Of a DNA stretch of 64,000 nt, positions 8,753 through 17,865 are shown in pieces; position 1 is the first letter of the stretch; every line of letters starts with the position of its first letter. The stretch lies in NCBI GenBank assembly GCA_963751395.1, contig CAVVUC010000001.1, positions 992,001 through 1,056,000 of the forward strand, in the 5' to 3' direction. This DNA is from CAVVUC01 sp963751395 (GTDB lineage Bacteria; Verrucomicrobiota; Verrucomicrobiia; Chthoniobacterales; Chthoniobacteraceae). The notes below the pieces were generated by a model. It made no database searches, was not told the DNA's origin, and saw only the letters and a program-made list of their open reading frames with translations. Position numbers and translations under genes: made by a program.

Positions 8753-11047
8753 TCAGGTTAATTTGGCAACGGCGGCGATCTGGCCAAGGGCGATACCGCC
8801 GTCGTTGGGCGGGACGCGCCGATGCCAGACTGGAAGGAATCCTTGCTGTTCGAGCCGATCGACAGTTTGGGTCGCGAGATACTCGTTCTGAAAACAACCA
8901 CCCGAGAGGACGATCTGAGTCTGACCGGACAGGTGTGCGATTTGGAGAATCATTTCGACAAGGGTGTTGTGGAACAACTCCGCCACCTTCGCCAATGGAA
9001 CACCGGCTTGCAAGCGGGAGAGCATGTCTCGAATCATCGGTTCCCAGTCGATCACTTGCATGCCGGCTTCTTCATTCGCGGAGAAAGCGAGTGCTTCGTT
9101 GCCGGTTCCTTGTCCAATCGCAAACTCCAACTCCATCGCCGCCTGTCCCTCGAATGACGCGACCTGTCTCAAACCTGTCAGCGAAGCGACGGCGTCGAAA
9201 AGGCGTCCCATGCTCGAAGTCCGCGGCGTGTTGGCATTGCGCCGGAGCATCGTGTGGAGATTGCCGAGTTCCGTTTTTGAAAACGCACGAACCGGCGCGA
9301 GATGGCTCATCCCAAAAACATCGTCGCCGAATATCCCGTAAAGGATGCCAAGCGCGCTGCGACGCGGTTCTCTTGCGGCCGCCTCACCGCCGGGCAGCAG
9401 GAAGGTGCGGAGATGCGCGAACCTCCCGAAGCCGTCTTCGTTGATGGCAAGAAACTCTCCGCCCCAGATCGTGCCGTCGAGCCCGTAGCCGGTGCCGTCC
9501 CAGCAGACACCGAGAGCCGGAGGCGCGATTTCGTTTTCGGCCATGCAGGAGAGGACGTGAGCGTGGTGATGCTGGACGGTGATCAACCGCGCTCCGGTTT
9601 GTGCCGCCATTGCAACGGCAGTTTTTGTCGGGAGATAATCGGGGTGGGCATCGGCTGCGATGATCTCCGGCTGCGTTTCGTAAAGGCGCTGCGCGTCTCG
9701 AATGGCTGCTTCGAATGCGGCAAAGGCGGGTGCCGTTTCGAGGTCGCCCAGGTGCTGGCTGATGAAAACGCATTCGCCTTTCGACAAGGCCACCGTGTTT
9801 TTGAGGTGCGCGCCAACGGCCAGCGTGCAAGGCATGCGATTCTTCAACCGGATCGGAAGCGGGGCGTAGCCCCGGGCCCGGCGGATGACGAGTTCGCGGC
9901 CCATCATCACGCGGACAACGGAGTCATCGACATGCCGGACGATCGGTCTGTTGTGGACCAGAAAGAAATCGGCGATGCCGGCCAGCCGTTCGACTGCATC
10001 GCGTTCATCCGTGCAGATCGGTTCGTCGGAGCGGTTGCCGCTTGTCGCGACAACGGCAAACCCGAGGCGGTCCAGCAACAAATGATGCAAGGGGGTATAA
10101 GGGAGCATCACGCCCAGAAACGGATTCCCCGGCGCAACCGATGCCGCAATGGAAGCCCCGGCTTGCCGGTGCCGCAGCAGCACGATGGGCGCTTCGGGCG
10201 AAAGAAGAAGCCGCTCCTCCAAGCCGGAGACCTCGCATTCCCCGAGGGCCGCCTGCAAAGATGGAGCCATGACGGCGAATGGTTTCTCCTCCCGATGCTT
10301 CAACTCGCGAAGCCGCCGCACGGCTTCTTCATTGCGCGCATCGACCATGAGATGAAACCCGCCCAGTCCTTTCACAGCCACGATCGAGCCGCGCGTGATC
10401 GCATCGGCTGCTGTGGCGAGAGCATCGCCGTGAGAAGCCAGCAGCCGCCCCCTCTTATCCCACCACTCGAGATGCGGCCCGCACGTTGGACAGGCATTCG
10501 GCTGCGCATGGAAACGGCGATCGGCCGGATCGTCATATTCGCGGCGGCACTCGCCGCACATCACAAAGCCGCGCATGGACGTATTCGCGCGATCGTAAGG
10601 CACGGCTTCGAGAATGCTGAACCGCGGTCCGCAGTGCGTGCAGTTGGTAAAGGGATAGCCGTATCTGCGGTTGGTCGGATCGGAAATATCGCGCAGACAT
10701 TCCGCGCAAGTGGCGATGTCCGGCAGGATCAGCGCGGTCTTCAGTCCCTCGGAATCGCTTTCACGGATTTCAAAGCGATCCGCCCCGACCGGACTCAGCC
10801 ACACGGTTTCGATGCTTTCGATGAAACTTAGCGGCGGCTTTTCCGAATCGATCCGCGAGAAGAAACTGTCCACGCTTGCACGGCTGCCTTCCAGTTCGAC
10901 GGTCACCCCTTGAGACGTGTTGTTGACCCAGCCGGCCAGTCCCAGTTCCGAGGCCAGCCGGAAGACGCACGGGCGAAACCCGACACCTTGAACAGCGCCG
11001 CGAATCGTCAGCCGGGCTCGCACCCGCTCGTTAGAATCGGAGTCCAT
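8753..11047 (-). CDS. hypF: Carbamoyltransferase HypF
   Basis: A 764-residue protein that uses carbamoyl phosphate and ATP to make the carbamoyl group that HypE converts to the cyanide ligands. The order is an N-terminal acylphosphatase-like domain (GAVQGVGFRP), paired zinc-finger cysteines (CAEC, CTHCG, CGEC, CPTCG), a YrdC-like nucleotide-binding domain and a Kae1-like C-terminal domain with the HHHAH metal-binding motif. ATG 11047 (MDSDSNERV) was chosen over an upstream in-frame ATG at 11107. All expected motifs are intact. Confidence 0.95.
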   Translation of the reverse strand: MDSDSNERVRARLTIRGAVQGVGFRPCVFRLASELGLAGWVNNTSQGVTVELEGSRASVDSFFSRIDSEKPPLSFIESIETVWLSPVGADRFEIRESDSEGLKTALILPDIATCAECLRDISDPTNRRYGYPFTNCTHCGPRFSILEAVPYDRANTSMRGFVMCGECRREYDDPADRRFHAQPNACPTCGPHLEWWDKRGRLLASHGDALATAADAITRGSIVAVKGLGGFHLMVDARNEEAVRRLRELKHREEKPFAVMAPSLQAALGECEVSGLEERLLLSPEAPIVLLRHRQAGASIAASVAPGNPFLGVMLPYTPLHHLLLDRLGFAVVATSGNRSDEPICTDERDAVERLAGIADFFLVHNRPIVRHVDDSVVRVMMGRELVIRRARGYAPLPIRLKNRMPCTLAVGAHLKNTVALSKGECVFISQHLGDLETAPAFAAFEAAIRDAQRLYETQPEIIAADAHPDYLPTKTAVAMAAQTGARLITVQHHHAHVLSCMAENEIAPPALGVCWDGTGYGLDGTIWGGEFLAINEDGFGRFAHLRTFLLPGGEAAAREPRRSALGILYGIFGDDVFGMSHLAPVRAFSKTELGNLHTMLRRNANTPRTSSMGRLFDAVASLTGLRQVASFEGQAAMELEFAIGQGTGNEALAFSANEEAGMQVIDWEPMIRDMLSRLQAGVPLAKVAELFHNTLVEMILQIAHLSGQTQIVLSGGCFQNEYLATQTVDRLEQQGFLPVWHRRVPPNDGGIALGQIAAVAKLT

Positions 11048-11118
11048 CGCGGAAGAGTCGAGCAGGTGTGCGTAAAATCCAAGACCTGTCATTCCGGGCG
11101 CGGCCAATCCTGTGTTCC

Positions 11119-11189
11119 AATCGGAGGGACGAGTTCCACGAGTCCCTGACTTTTAGAATTGGGGACTCGTGGAACTCGTCCCTCCGATT
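11119..11189. repeat. Perfect 28-bp palindromic element, copy A, between hypF and hypE
   Basis: The arms 11119-11146 and 11162-11189 are exact reverse complements of 28 bases around a 15-base loop. The core is GGAGGGACGAGTT with ACGAGTCCC. Related copies occur at 12362-12431 and, inside hemY, at 34806-34875. No terminator-like U-run is seen. This is a dispersed repeat family of this genome; copies A and B bracket hypE. Confidence 0.9.
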
Positions 11190-11254
11190 CGCCGCCAGCC
11201 CTTCACTTGTTGGCTGGCCAGCCAATTTCATCCATGTTCTGCTTCGACGATCTC

Positions 11255-12313
11255 ATGGACTCCACCTTCTCTCTTAGCTGCCCCATCTCTATCAGCGACT
11301 ATCCCCATGTCTTGATGGCTCATGGCGGCGGCGGATTGTTGACCGAACAGCTCCTCGAAAAAATCTTCCTGCCCGCCTTCGACAATCCATTCCTCGCCCG
11401 GAGGCATGACGGCGCACTGCTGGAACTGGGCGGCGGACGACTGGCGTTCACCACGGATTCCCATGTCGTCCATCCCCTTGAGTTTCCCGGCGGAGACATA
11501 GGTTCGCTGGCCGTCCATGGAACCGTCAACGACCTCGCCATGTGCGGCGCGCGTCCGCTTTATCTCAGCGCGGGATTCATCATCGAGGAAGGCCTGCCAA
11601 TGGAAACGCTGTGGCGCATCGTGCGATCCATGAAAACCGCCGCCGAACTTGCAGGCGTGCAGGTGGTCACCGGTGACACAAAGGTCGTGGACAAGGGAAA
11701 AGGCGATGGCGTTTTCATCAATACCACAGGTATCGGTCTGATCGAGCACAGTCTCACCATCGCCCCCGCCAGCGTTCGCGTCGGCGACGTCATCATCCTG
11801 AGCGGCGACATTGGCCGGCACGGCATGGCGATCATGTCCGTGCGCGAGGGATTGGAATTCGAGAGTACGATCGAAAGCGACTGCGCCCCACTCACCGCTC
11901 CGGTGCTGGCGCTGCTGGAGGCAGGCATCCAGATCCGCTGCCTTCGCGACCTGACGCGCGGCGGTCTTTCCAGTGCCTTGAACGAGATCGCACACGCCTC
12001 CGGGATGCAGATTGACATCGACCAAAACGCCGTGCCTGTGACCGAACAGGTTCGCGGGGCCTGCGAAATTCTCGGGTTCGATCCGCTCCATGTCGCCAAC
12101 GAAGGCCGCTTCGTCGCGTTCGTCGCAAATGAGGAGGTCGAACGCGCTCTTGGAATTCTTCGCCAACATCCCGTCTCCGCCCAAGCCGTGGTCATTGGCT
12201 CCGTCGAACAAGCCCGGTCGGAGTCCAGAGGCCTGGTGACAGTGAAAAGCGCGGTCGGAGTCCGACGCATTCTCGACATGCTCTCCGGCGAGCAACTGCC
12301 GCGGATCTGTTGA
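11255..12313 (+). CDS. hypE: Hydrogenase maturation protein HypE, inverted relative to the other hyp genes
   Basis: A 352-residue AIR-synthase-like enzyme that dehydrates the carbamoyl group on its C-terminal cysteine to a thiocyanate, the source of hydrogenase cyanide ligands. The glycine-rich MAHGGGG near the start, the TGDTKVVD nucleotide-binding block and the C-terminal PRIC with the reactive cysteine are all present. The start at 11255 (MDSTFSLS) fits homologs; an alternative ATG lies at 11234. It is the only hyp gene on the plus strand. It lies between palindrome copies A and B, which suggests that the segment was flipped. Confidence 0.93.
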   Translation: MDSTFSLSCPISISDYPHVLMAHGGGGLLTEQLLEKIFLPAFDNPFLARRHDGALLELGGGRLAFTTDSHVVHPLEFPGGDIGSLAVHGTVNDLAMCGARPLYLSAGFIIEEGLPMETLWRIVRSMKTAAELAGVQVVTGDTKVVDKGKGDGVFINTTGIGLIEHSLTIAPASVRVGDVIILSGDIGRHGMAIMSVREGLEFESTIESDCAPLTAPVLALLEAGIQIRCLRDLTRGGLSSALNEIAHASGMQIDIDQNAVPVTEQVRGACEILGFDPLHVANEGRFVAFVANEEVERALGILRQHPVSAQAVVIGSVEQARSESRGLVTVKSAVGVRRILDMLSGEQLPRIC

Positions 12314-12361
12314 GCGATGGGCGAGCCTGCGGAAGCACGGGTTCAAGCAATCACGCCCGAC

Positions 12362-12431
12362 AATCGGAGGGACGAGTTACACGAGTCCCAGATTCCAAAG
12401 TCAGGGACTCGCAGAGCTCGTCCCTCCGATT
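12362..12431. repeat. Palindromic element, copy B, overlapping the 3' end of hypB
   Basis: The arms 12362-12389 and 12404-12431 are 28 bases each, with about four mismatches around the centre and a 14-base loop. Both arm tips are identical to copy A at 11119-11189. The right arm lies within the hypB reading frame, and the loop contributes the hypB stop codon, so this repeat writes the C-terminus of HypB. Confidence 0.88.
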
Positions 12432-13249
12432 GGAATACATCGGTTTCTTAGTAACTCTATCCAGGCTTGCATCCCTTCGCCGGTCCGCGCGGAGAGTTCC
12501 AGAATGGCAGCTTCGGGAGCGACGGCCCGGATGTTACGACGCGCGAGATCGAGATCGAATCCGGCAGCCTCAAGCATGTCCGTCTTGTTGATGACGACGA
12601 TGTGTGCGCCCCGGAAGATGGGCGGATACTTGAGCGGTTTGTCTTCCCCCTCAGTCACGGAAATCAACACCACCCGCATCGCTTCGCCCAGGTCATAGGA
12701 GGCAGGACAGACAAGGTTCCCGACGTTCTCGATGAGGAGCAGGCGGCATCCGTTCAGGTCGAGCTGTTCGAGTCCGCGCGCGATCATTTCGGCATCGAGA
12801 TGGCAGACGGTTCCAGTGGTGACCTGCACAACCGGCGCGCCTTTGTCCCGAAGTCTGCTGGCATCATTCGCGGTCTCCAGGTCGCCCACGATCACCGCCG
12901 CTTTCATGTCAGCGTCCAGCATTTCGAGAGTCCTGGCCAGCAACGTCGTCTTCCCGGAGCCGGGCGAGGATACGAAGTTGATAGCCAACACGCCCTTGGC
13001 ACTCAGGAAGCCACGGTTGCGTTCGGCCAATCGGTCGTTCTTTATCAGCACCGGCAAATGCACCGGCAAGGTGTGAGATGCCGATTCGTGGTGATGTTCA
13101 TGGGGGTGAGTGTCATCGTGGGAATGAAAGTGGAGATATTTGTTGCCATGCTCATCGACATGCTCATGCGCGGAGCCGTGTTGAGGCGGCTTCTGCATCG
13201 GGATGATCTTGAATGACTCTACGTTTCCGCAGCCACAGTTTTCGCACAT
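12401..13249 (-). CDS. hypB: Hydrogenase/urease nickel-incorporation GTPase HypB
   Basis: A 282-residue SIMIBI-class GTPase that helps insert nickel into the hydrogenase large subunit. The N-terminus has the high-affinity nickel motif CENCGCG. A histidine-rich stretch follows (about residues 27-60), a nickel store found in some HypB proteins. The Walker A motif SSPGSGKTT is near residue 93 and NKTD near residue 220. The final residues (about CIPIGGTSSASP) are encoded by the palindromic repeat at 12404-12431 and do not look like HypB, so the native C-terminus seems to have been replaced. The GTPase core is intact. Confidence 0.95.
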   Translation of the reverse strand: MCENCGCGNVESFKIIPMQKPPQHGSAHEHVDEHGNKYLHFHSHDDTHPHEHHHESASHTLPVHLPVLIKNDRLAERNRGFLSAKGVLAINFVSSPGSGKTTLLARTLEMLDADMKAAVIVGDLETANDASRLRDKGAPVVQVTTGTVCHLDAEMIARGLEQLDLNGCRLLLIENVGNLVCPASYDLGEAMRVVLISVTEGEDKPLKYPPIFRGAHIVVINKTDMLEAAGFDLDLARRNIRAVAPEAAILELSARTGEGMQAWIELLRNRCIPIGGTSSASP

Positions 13250-13262
13250 AAGGGGATGGTTT

Positions 13263-13598
13263 TTACGATATCTTCATTTGAGCCAATTCCAAGTCAGCTC
13301 CACCTCCGCGCAAGCAAAGCAGTCCGCCGCACTTGGGACATTCAAACTTCATCGAGTCGAGTTCCATGTCGCAAGCGGGACAGAAGAACTTCGCGGGGGC
13401 GGTTTCGATTTCAAGCACCGCATGCTCGGCTGCGGTGCCTTTCTTCAGCACATCGAAAGCAAACGTCAGCGCCTCGGGCACAACCCCGGACAGCAGCCCC
13501 ACCCGCAGCTTGATGGTGTGAATCTCACGGCAACCCGCCTTTTGAAGCTGCTCCCCGGCAAGTTGCAGCGCACTTTGCATGATGGAGATCTCGTGCAT
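13263..13598 (-). CDS. hypA: Hydrogenase nickel-incorporation protein HypA
   Basis: A 111-residue metallochaperone that acts with HypB. It begins MHEISIMQSAL; His2 and Glu3 of the MHE motif bind nickel. The zinc site is formed by CPAC and CPKCGG. ATG 13598 was chosen because this exact start is conserved and essential; the longer upstream open frame runs into the cation transporter gene. It is 13 bases upstream of hypB, and probably cotranscribed with it. Confidence 0.95.
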   Translation of the reverse strand: MHEISIMQSALQLAGEQLQKAGCREIHTIKLRVGLLSGVVPEALTFAFDVLKKGTAAEHAVLEIETAPAKFFCPACDMELDSMKFECPKCGGLLCLRGGGADLELAQMKIS

Positions 13599-13620
13599 GC
13601 AGTTCGGGTGCGGGCGGAGG

Positions 13621-14541
13621 TCAGGCTGGCCGGGAAGATCCCGGGCGATCGAGAATCGCGTCATCCCAGGAAGCTTCGTCCTCGATCGATTCGAGATGGG
13701 TGAAAACAACGGCGCCTGGCAAGACCTGTCGAATCTCGTTCTCCATTCTTTCCAGGAGTTCATGCCCGCGCTGCACGGTCCAGTCACCCGGCACCAAAAC
13801 GTGAAAGGCAACAAACTTCCTCGCGCCCGCATGGCGGGTCCACAACGCATGATACTTCACGCCTTGGTCCGAATAAGGCGCAAGAACCTTTTCGACGACA
13901 AGCCGGTCCTCGGCAGGCAATGCCGCATCCATCAGACCTAGAATCGAACGACGAATGATACTGACTCCCGTCCAGACGATGTTGGCCGCCACGACCAGCG
14001 CCACGATGGAGTCAAAGGGTTGCCAATGAGTGATCGCCACCATGCCCACGCCGGCGAGCACGCCGACCGATGTCCAAACGTCGGTCATCAAGTGATGCGC
14101 GTTCGCTTCCAGAGTAATGGACCTGTTCTTTTTCCCCGCACGCAACAAGAGCAACCCAGCTCCCAGGTTCACCAGGGAAGCTGCTGCGGAGACGGCGAGA
14201 CCCACTCCGAGTGCCTCGAGCGGCTTGGGATGAATGAGCCGCTCCACGGAAGTGATCGCAATACTCACCGCCGCGATGAGGATCAACGCGCCTTCAAATC
14301 CGCTCGAAAAGTATTCCGCCTTGCCATGGCCATAAGGATGATCCTCATCCGCGGGACGCTCGGCCACGATCAGCATTCCCAACGCCATCAGCCCGCCGAG
14401 CAGGTTGACGCCCGACTCCATCGCATCCGACAGGAGACCCACGGACCCGGTAAGCCTCCAGGCCAGCGTCTTGAGCCCCATGGTGGCCACCGCGGCAGCA
14501 ATCGACAGCCATGCAAACCGGGTAAGTGACGCGCTTTTCAT
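13621..14541 (-). CDS. Cation diffusion facilitator (CDF) family transporter
   Basis: A 306-residue integral membrane protein with about six hydrophobic segments and a C-terminal cytoplasmic domain. Metal-site motifs resemble CDF proteins: LLSDAMESGVN in the second helix, the DEDHPYGHGK loop and HHLMTDV in the fifth helix. The first site has E and N where ZnT proteins have H or D, a variant common in bacterial members, so the transported metal is uncertain. It lies 22 bases upstream of hypA on the same strand, which hints at a role in nickel or zinc balance for hydrogenase maturation. That link is inferred from context only. Confidence 0.88.
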   Translation of the reverse strand: MKSASLTRFAWLSIAAAVATMGLKTLAWRLTGSVGLLSDAMESGVNLLGGLMALGMLIVAERPADEDHPYGHGKAEYFSSGFEGALILIAAVSIAITSVERLIHPKPLEALGVGLAVSAAASLVNLGAGLLLLRAGKKNRSITLEANAHHLMTDVWTSVGVLAGVGMVAITHWQPFDSIVALVVAANIVWTGVSIIRRSILGLMDAALPAEDRLVVEKVLAPYSDQGVKYHALWTRHAGARKFVAFHVLVPGDWTVQRGHELLERMENEIRQVLPGAVVFTHLESIEDEASWDDAILDRPGSSRPA

Positions 14542-14800
14542 GATCGGCAGAAAGTGACGACAAAGGGACGAGTTGGAATAAAAGCGATCCGTGTTTTGTT
14601 CATGAGTGAAAAAGCGGCAATAGCTGACTACCGAGTGAAGGAATGTTCCACAAGAAAATGAAGAGTTGCGCAGACGAATTTCCGAAGCGAAGACTCCATC
14701 TCAATCGCATAACTCCTCCCTCGAAAAGTCGGACTATGATTGCCGCTTGCGAAGCAGTGCGGCGACACCACATCAACGCCAACACTGACAACCCTGTAGA

Positions 14801-15070
14801 ATGAAATTCACTCCTCCTGAGATCTGCCCTGTCTGCGGCGAAGCTGTTCCTCGAAATGCCAGGGCGTGTCCAGAATGCGGCGCGGACGAACGAAGCGGCT
14901 GGAAAGCGGACGGCCATGATGGACTCGATTTGCCGGACGAGGATTTCAACTACGAGCAGTTCGTAGCGGAGGAGTTCGGCGGCGGGCGTAAGTCCAGGAA
15001 GCAAATCCTGTGGGCGATAGTGGCCCTCGTCGTCCTTGTTTGTTTTCTGCTGCTTCTCCTTGGACGCTGA
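14801..15070 (+). CDS. Small zinc-ribbon protein with C-terminal membrane anchor
   Basis: An 89-residue protein with two CxxC pairs near the N-terminus (CPVCG at about residue 9 and CPECG at about 23), a typical zinc ribbon. A short acidic linker leads to a single hydrophobic C-terminal segment (about residues 67-87). Function is unknown; such proteins may serve as membrane-bound adaptors. The 260 bases upstream, back to the transporter gene, hold nothing recognisable. Confidence 0.7.
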   Translation: MKFTPPEICPVCGEAVPRNARACPECGADERSGWKADGHDGLDLPDEDFNYEQFVAEEFGGGRKSRKQILWAIVALVVLVCFLLLLLGR

Positions 15071-15105
15071 TAACCAACAAGCCGTGCCGTGACTGGACTG
15101 CCCGG

Positions 15106-15594
15106 CTAAGGATTAGGTTGTGGCACCTTCTTGAATGCTTCGTCGAAACCCGTGCCGCCCGAACTTGATCCGCCAGCCGCAGGTCCAGCGGCTTTCTTCG
15201 CCTGCTTGATCAGGTTCTGATACTCTGCAGCAGATCCGTAGCCGGTCATGCTGGCAAGCTGCTTGCCGTCCGGGCCCGCGATCACAACGAAGGGCAGAGT
15301 GTTTCCCTCCACTTTGAATTTTGAACTAAACGCCTTGGAAACAGCCTTGTCGTCACAGTTCAGATCCGCATAGACGAACTGGCTTTCGGGCAACCGGAGC
15401 GCATGTGTTCTGATGTAACCTTTCAAGGTCTGGCAGTTGCCGCAATTCTCACGACCATACTGGACGAACAGCATCTTCTTTTCCGTTTTGGCCTTTTCGA
15501 GCGCAGCGTCCAAGTCAGTTAGCGCATCACTTTTTGAAAAGGCGGACGAAGTCAGGAAAACCGAGGAGAGGGCAATAAGAAATCCGAGTTTCAT
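15106..15594 (-). CDS. Exported thioredoxin-fold protein
   Basis: A 162-residue protein. The N-terminal hydrophobic stretch MKLGFLIALSSVFL ending SSAFS looks like a Sec signal peptide. A thioredoxin-like domain follows, with the redox motif CGNC at residues 51-54 and the cis-proline region NTLPFVV. The C-terminus is Gly/Ser/Pro-rich. It probably works as a periplasmic thiol-disulfide protein or DUF255/thioredoxin_7-type partner; its substrate is unknown. ATG 15594 gives a proper signal peptide start. Confidence 0.8.
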   Translation of the reverse strand: MKLGFLIALSSVFLTSSAFSKSDALTDLDAALEKAKTEKKMLFVQYGRENCGNCQTLKGYIRTHALRLPESQFVYADLNCDDKAVSKAFSSKFKVEGNTLPFVVIAGPDGKQLASMTGYGSAAEYQNLIKQAKKAAGPAAGGSSSGGTGFDEAFKKVPQPNP

Positions 15595-15666
15595 AGTCGG
15601 CAAATGTGTTGCGATCACGACACCTTGGCAATGACTTTTTCGCGTCGCGCTCGTGACGGCTCCAAC

Positions 15667-16230
15667 TCAGGAATGAGCACGCCGGGCCAGCAGTGCTTTC
15701 CATTTTTCGGCCAACCGGCAAAGACCGTCATCCAGTGGAAGCGAGAGCATTTCATCCGGTGTGAACCATTTCACCTCGTTGCTCTCCTCGCTGGCAGTCG
15801 CGACGGAGTTTTCGGGAGCGATCAGCACGTAGCGGACGTCGAAATGAAAATGCGCCGGCTCGCCGTCTTTGACCTGGATTTCGTGGATGTCCAGGTCGAA
15901 CGGGCGCGTGGAGGCAACGATGAGTCCTTCGATGCCGGACTCCTCGAGAGCCTCGCGCCGTGCGACCCGCAATACGTCTTCTTCCCCGTCGCAGTGCCCG
16001 CCAAACTGCATCCAGCGATTTAGTTTTCGATGGTGGTGCAGCAACGCCCGCCGGCCATCGTGACTAAGCACCAGGGCACTGCCGGTAAAATGAGCGGGAA
16101 AGCACGACCTCAGAAAGCACTCTGGCGTGCTGTCGAGCAACTCGATCATGCGGCGTCGAATCGGCTCTTCAGCAAGCCGTTTGGAAAGGTCCAGCGCCAA
16201 TAGCTGGGCCCGAAAATCATCGCGGTTCAT
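15667..16230 (-). CDS. Nudix hydrolase
   Basis: A 187-residue protein with a complete Nudix box at about residues 84-106: GHCDGEE, then REALEESGI. These residues coordinate divalent metal for hydrolysis of a nucleoside diphosphate linked to another group. The domain begins near residue 50 after an alpha-helical N-terminal extension. The substrate cannot be predicted. ATG 16230 was chosen over the upstream start at 16260. Confidence 0.88.
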   Translation of the reverse strand: MNRDDFRAQLLALDLSKRLAEEPIRRRMIELLDSTPECFLRSCFPAHFTGSALVLSHDGRRALLHHHRKLNRWMQFGGHCDGEEDVLRVARREALEESGIEGLIVASTRPFDLDIHEIQVKDGEPAHFHFDVRYVLIAPENSVATASEESNEVKWFTPDEMLSLPLDDGLCRLAEKWKALLARRAHS

Positions 16231-16416
16231 TCGTTTTCTTTCGGAGATTCTTATGCGCAAGTGCCGTGCAGCGCAACCGCGCCGGAGCAGGCGCTCCGAG
16301 GCTTGGTTCGTGCTTTTTACAAATAGCCGTGCAGTGCTATTTCTGAAAACGCTGAAATTTTAGTTGAGAAATGAATGCCGCGCGGATTCTCTGTTCGAGC
16401 AACCTGCCACCAGCCT

Positions 16417-16815
16417 ATGAACGTCCCTGACGACTTACAGTATTCCGAAACGCACGAATGGCTTCGCCTTGAGGGCGAGACCGCATGCGTGGGCATCACC
16501 GATCATGCGCAAGCCGAGCTGACCGACATCGTTTTCGTCGAACTCCCGAAAGTCGGCGCGCTCGTCTCGGCCAAACACCCGGTTGCCGTGGTCGAGTCGG
16601 TCAAAGCCGCGAGCGACATTTACGCGCCGGTCGGGGGAACGATTGTCGAAGTCAACACCGCGCTCGAGTCCGATCCGGGGCTGGTGAACCGCGACCCTTT
16701 CGGCGAAGGCTGGCTGTGGCGGATGAAAATCGAAGCGGGCGAACAGATCGAAGTTCTCAAGGAACCCAGCCAGTACCGTGAGCTCATCGCGGCGAGCGGG
16801 AAATACGAGGTCTAG
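16417..16815 (+). CDS. gcvH: Glycine cleavage system H protein
   Basis: A 132-residue lipoyl carrier protein that shuttles the aminomethyl group between the P, T and L proteins of the glycine cleavage system. It starts MNVPDDLQYSETHEWL, the usual N-terminus. The lipoylation lysine lies in VVESVKAASD near residue 65. The other gcv genes are not in the window. Its stop codon overlaps the stop of convergent ribD (shared bases 16812-16815). Confidence 0.95.
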   Translation: MNVPDDLQYSETHEWLRLEGETACVGITDHAQAELTDIVFVELPKVGALVSAKHPVAVVESVKAASDIYAPVGGTIVEVNTALESDPGLVNRDPFGEGWLWRMKIEAGEQIEVLKEPSQYRELIAASGKYEV

Positions 16816-17813
16816 CCCGGATATTCGACCTCGCCGCAGATGCGGATGTCGTCGCCGATCGTCTTGTAGCGCGGATTCTTGATTCGCACTGATGCTTTTC
16901 CGCATCCGCCGATTGGCACCATCGCTCCGCCGATGAGCAGCGGCGCGACGTAGAAATGGACTTCATCGACCAGCCGCCGGTCGAACGCTTCGGCGAGAAT
17001 GCGCGGGCCGCCTTCGATCATCACACTTGTGATGCCGCGCCTGCCCAGTTCCTGAAGAACGGCGCGGAGCGACTTGCGTTTGAAAACGAGCGTCCGCTCT
17101 TTGTGCTCGTCGGTGAAGAGGTGCGAGCCGGCTGCGAGATTTGCGCCGGTGCGGGAAACGACCACGCGCCACGGCTGTTTCGCTCCGGGAATCCCTCGCA
17201 CGGTCAGCCTCGGGTTGTCGGCGCGGAGCGTGCCGGCGCCGATCAGGATCGCGTCCACCTGTGCCCGCAGCTTGTGCGAGTCGGCACGCGATTCCGGGCT
17301 GGTGATCCAGCGGCCCTCACCCGGCGGTCGCGTGAGTCGGCCATCGAGTGACATGCCGGCCTTCGCGATGACGAACGGCATCCCGGTGACGATCCATTTG
17401 TTGAATGGCTTGTTGAGGTCGCGGCATTCGTCGGCCAGCGCGCCCGGCTGCACCTCGATTCCGGCGTCCCGCAGAATTTTCACCGCGCGCCCCGCGTGAG
17501 ACGGATTCGGATCAATCGCGCCGATGACGACGCGGGCGATTCCAGCGCGGATGATCGCCTCGACGCAGGGCGGCGTCCGGCCATGGGTCGAGCACGGTTC
17601 GAGCGTCACGTAGAGCGTTGCTCCGCGGGCGCGTTTCGTTTTGTTCAGCGCCTCGATCTCCGCGTGAGGCAGGCCGGCGCGTCGATGAAAACCACGCGCC
17701 AGAATTTTTCCGCGAGCAACAATCACCGCACCCACGGCGGGGTTCGGGCTCGTGTGTCCAAGGCCCCTGGCGGCGATCCGGATTGCCTCCCGCATGAATT
17801 TTTTGTCGGTCAC
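16812..17813 (-). CDS. ribD: Riboflavin biosynthesis bifunctional deaminase/reductase RibD
   Basis: A 333-residue two-domain enzyme for steps two and three of riboflavin synthesis from GTP. The N-terminal deaminase domain has the zinc motif HAE near residue 50 and PCSTHGRTPPC near residue 73. The C-terminal reductase domain starts near residue 145 (AKAGMSLDGRL) and contains the NADPH-binding EGGPRILAEAF. Both domains are complete. It is convergent with gcvH. Confidence 0.95.
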   Translation of the reverse strand: MTDKKFMREAIRIAARGLGHTSPNPAVGAVIVARGKILARGFHRRAGLPHAEIEALNKTKRARGATLYVTLEPCSTHGRTPPCVEAIIRAGIARVVIGAIDPNPSHAGRAVKILRDAGIEVQPGALADECRDLNKPFNKWIVTGMPFVIAKAGMSLDGRLTRPPGEGRWITSPESRADSHKLRAQVDAILIGAGTLRADNPRLTVRGIPGAKQPWRVVVSRTGANLAAGSHLFTDEHKERTLVFKRKSLRAVLQELGRRGITSVMIEGGPRILAEAFDRRLVDEVHFYVAPLLIGGAMVPIGGCGKASVRIKNPRYKTIGDDIRICGEVEYPG

Positions 17814-17865
17814 GTTTTCTGTTTAGACCTTGCGCTTTGAACTTTGAACTCAGAACTTTCCAATC

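Noticed and set aside
14561..14576. A fourth copy of the GGGACGAGTT palindrome upstream of the cation transporter
   Set aside because: Only about ten bases match and there is no inverted arm; chance cannot be excluded.
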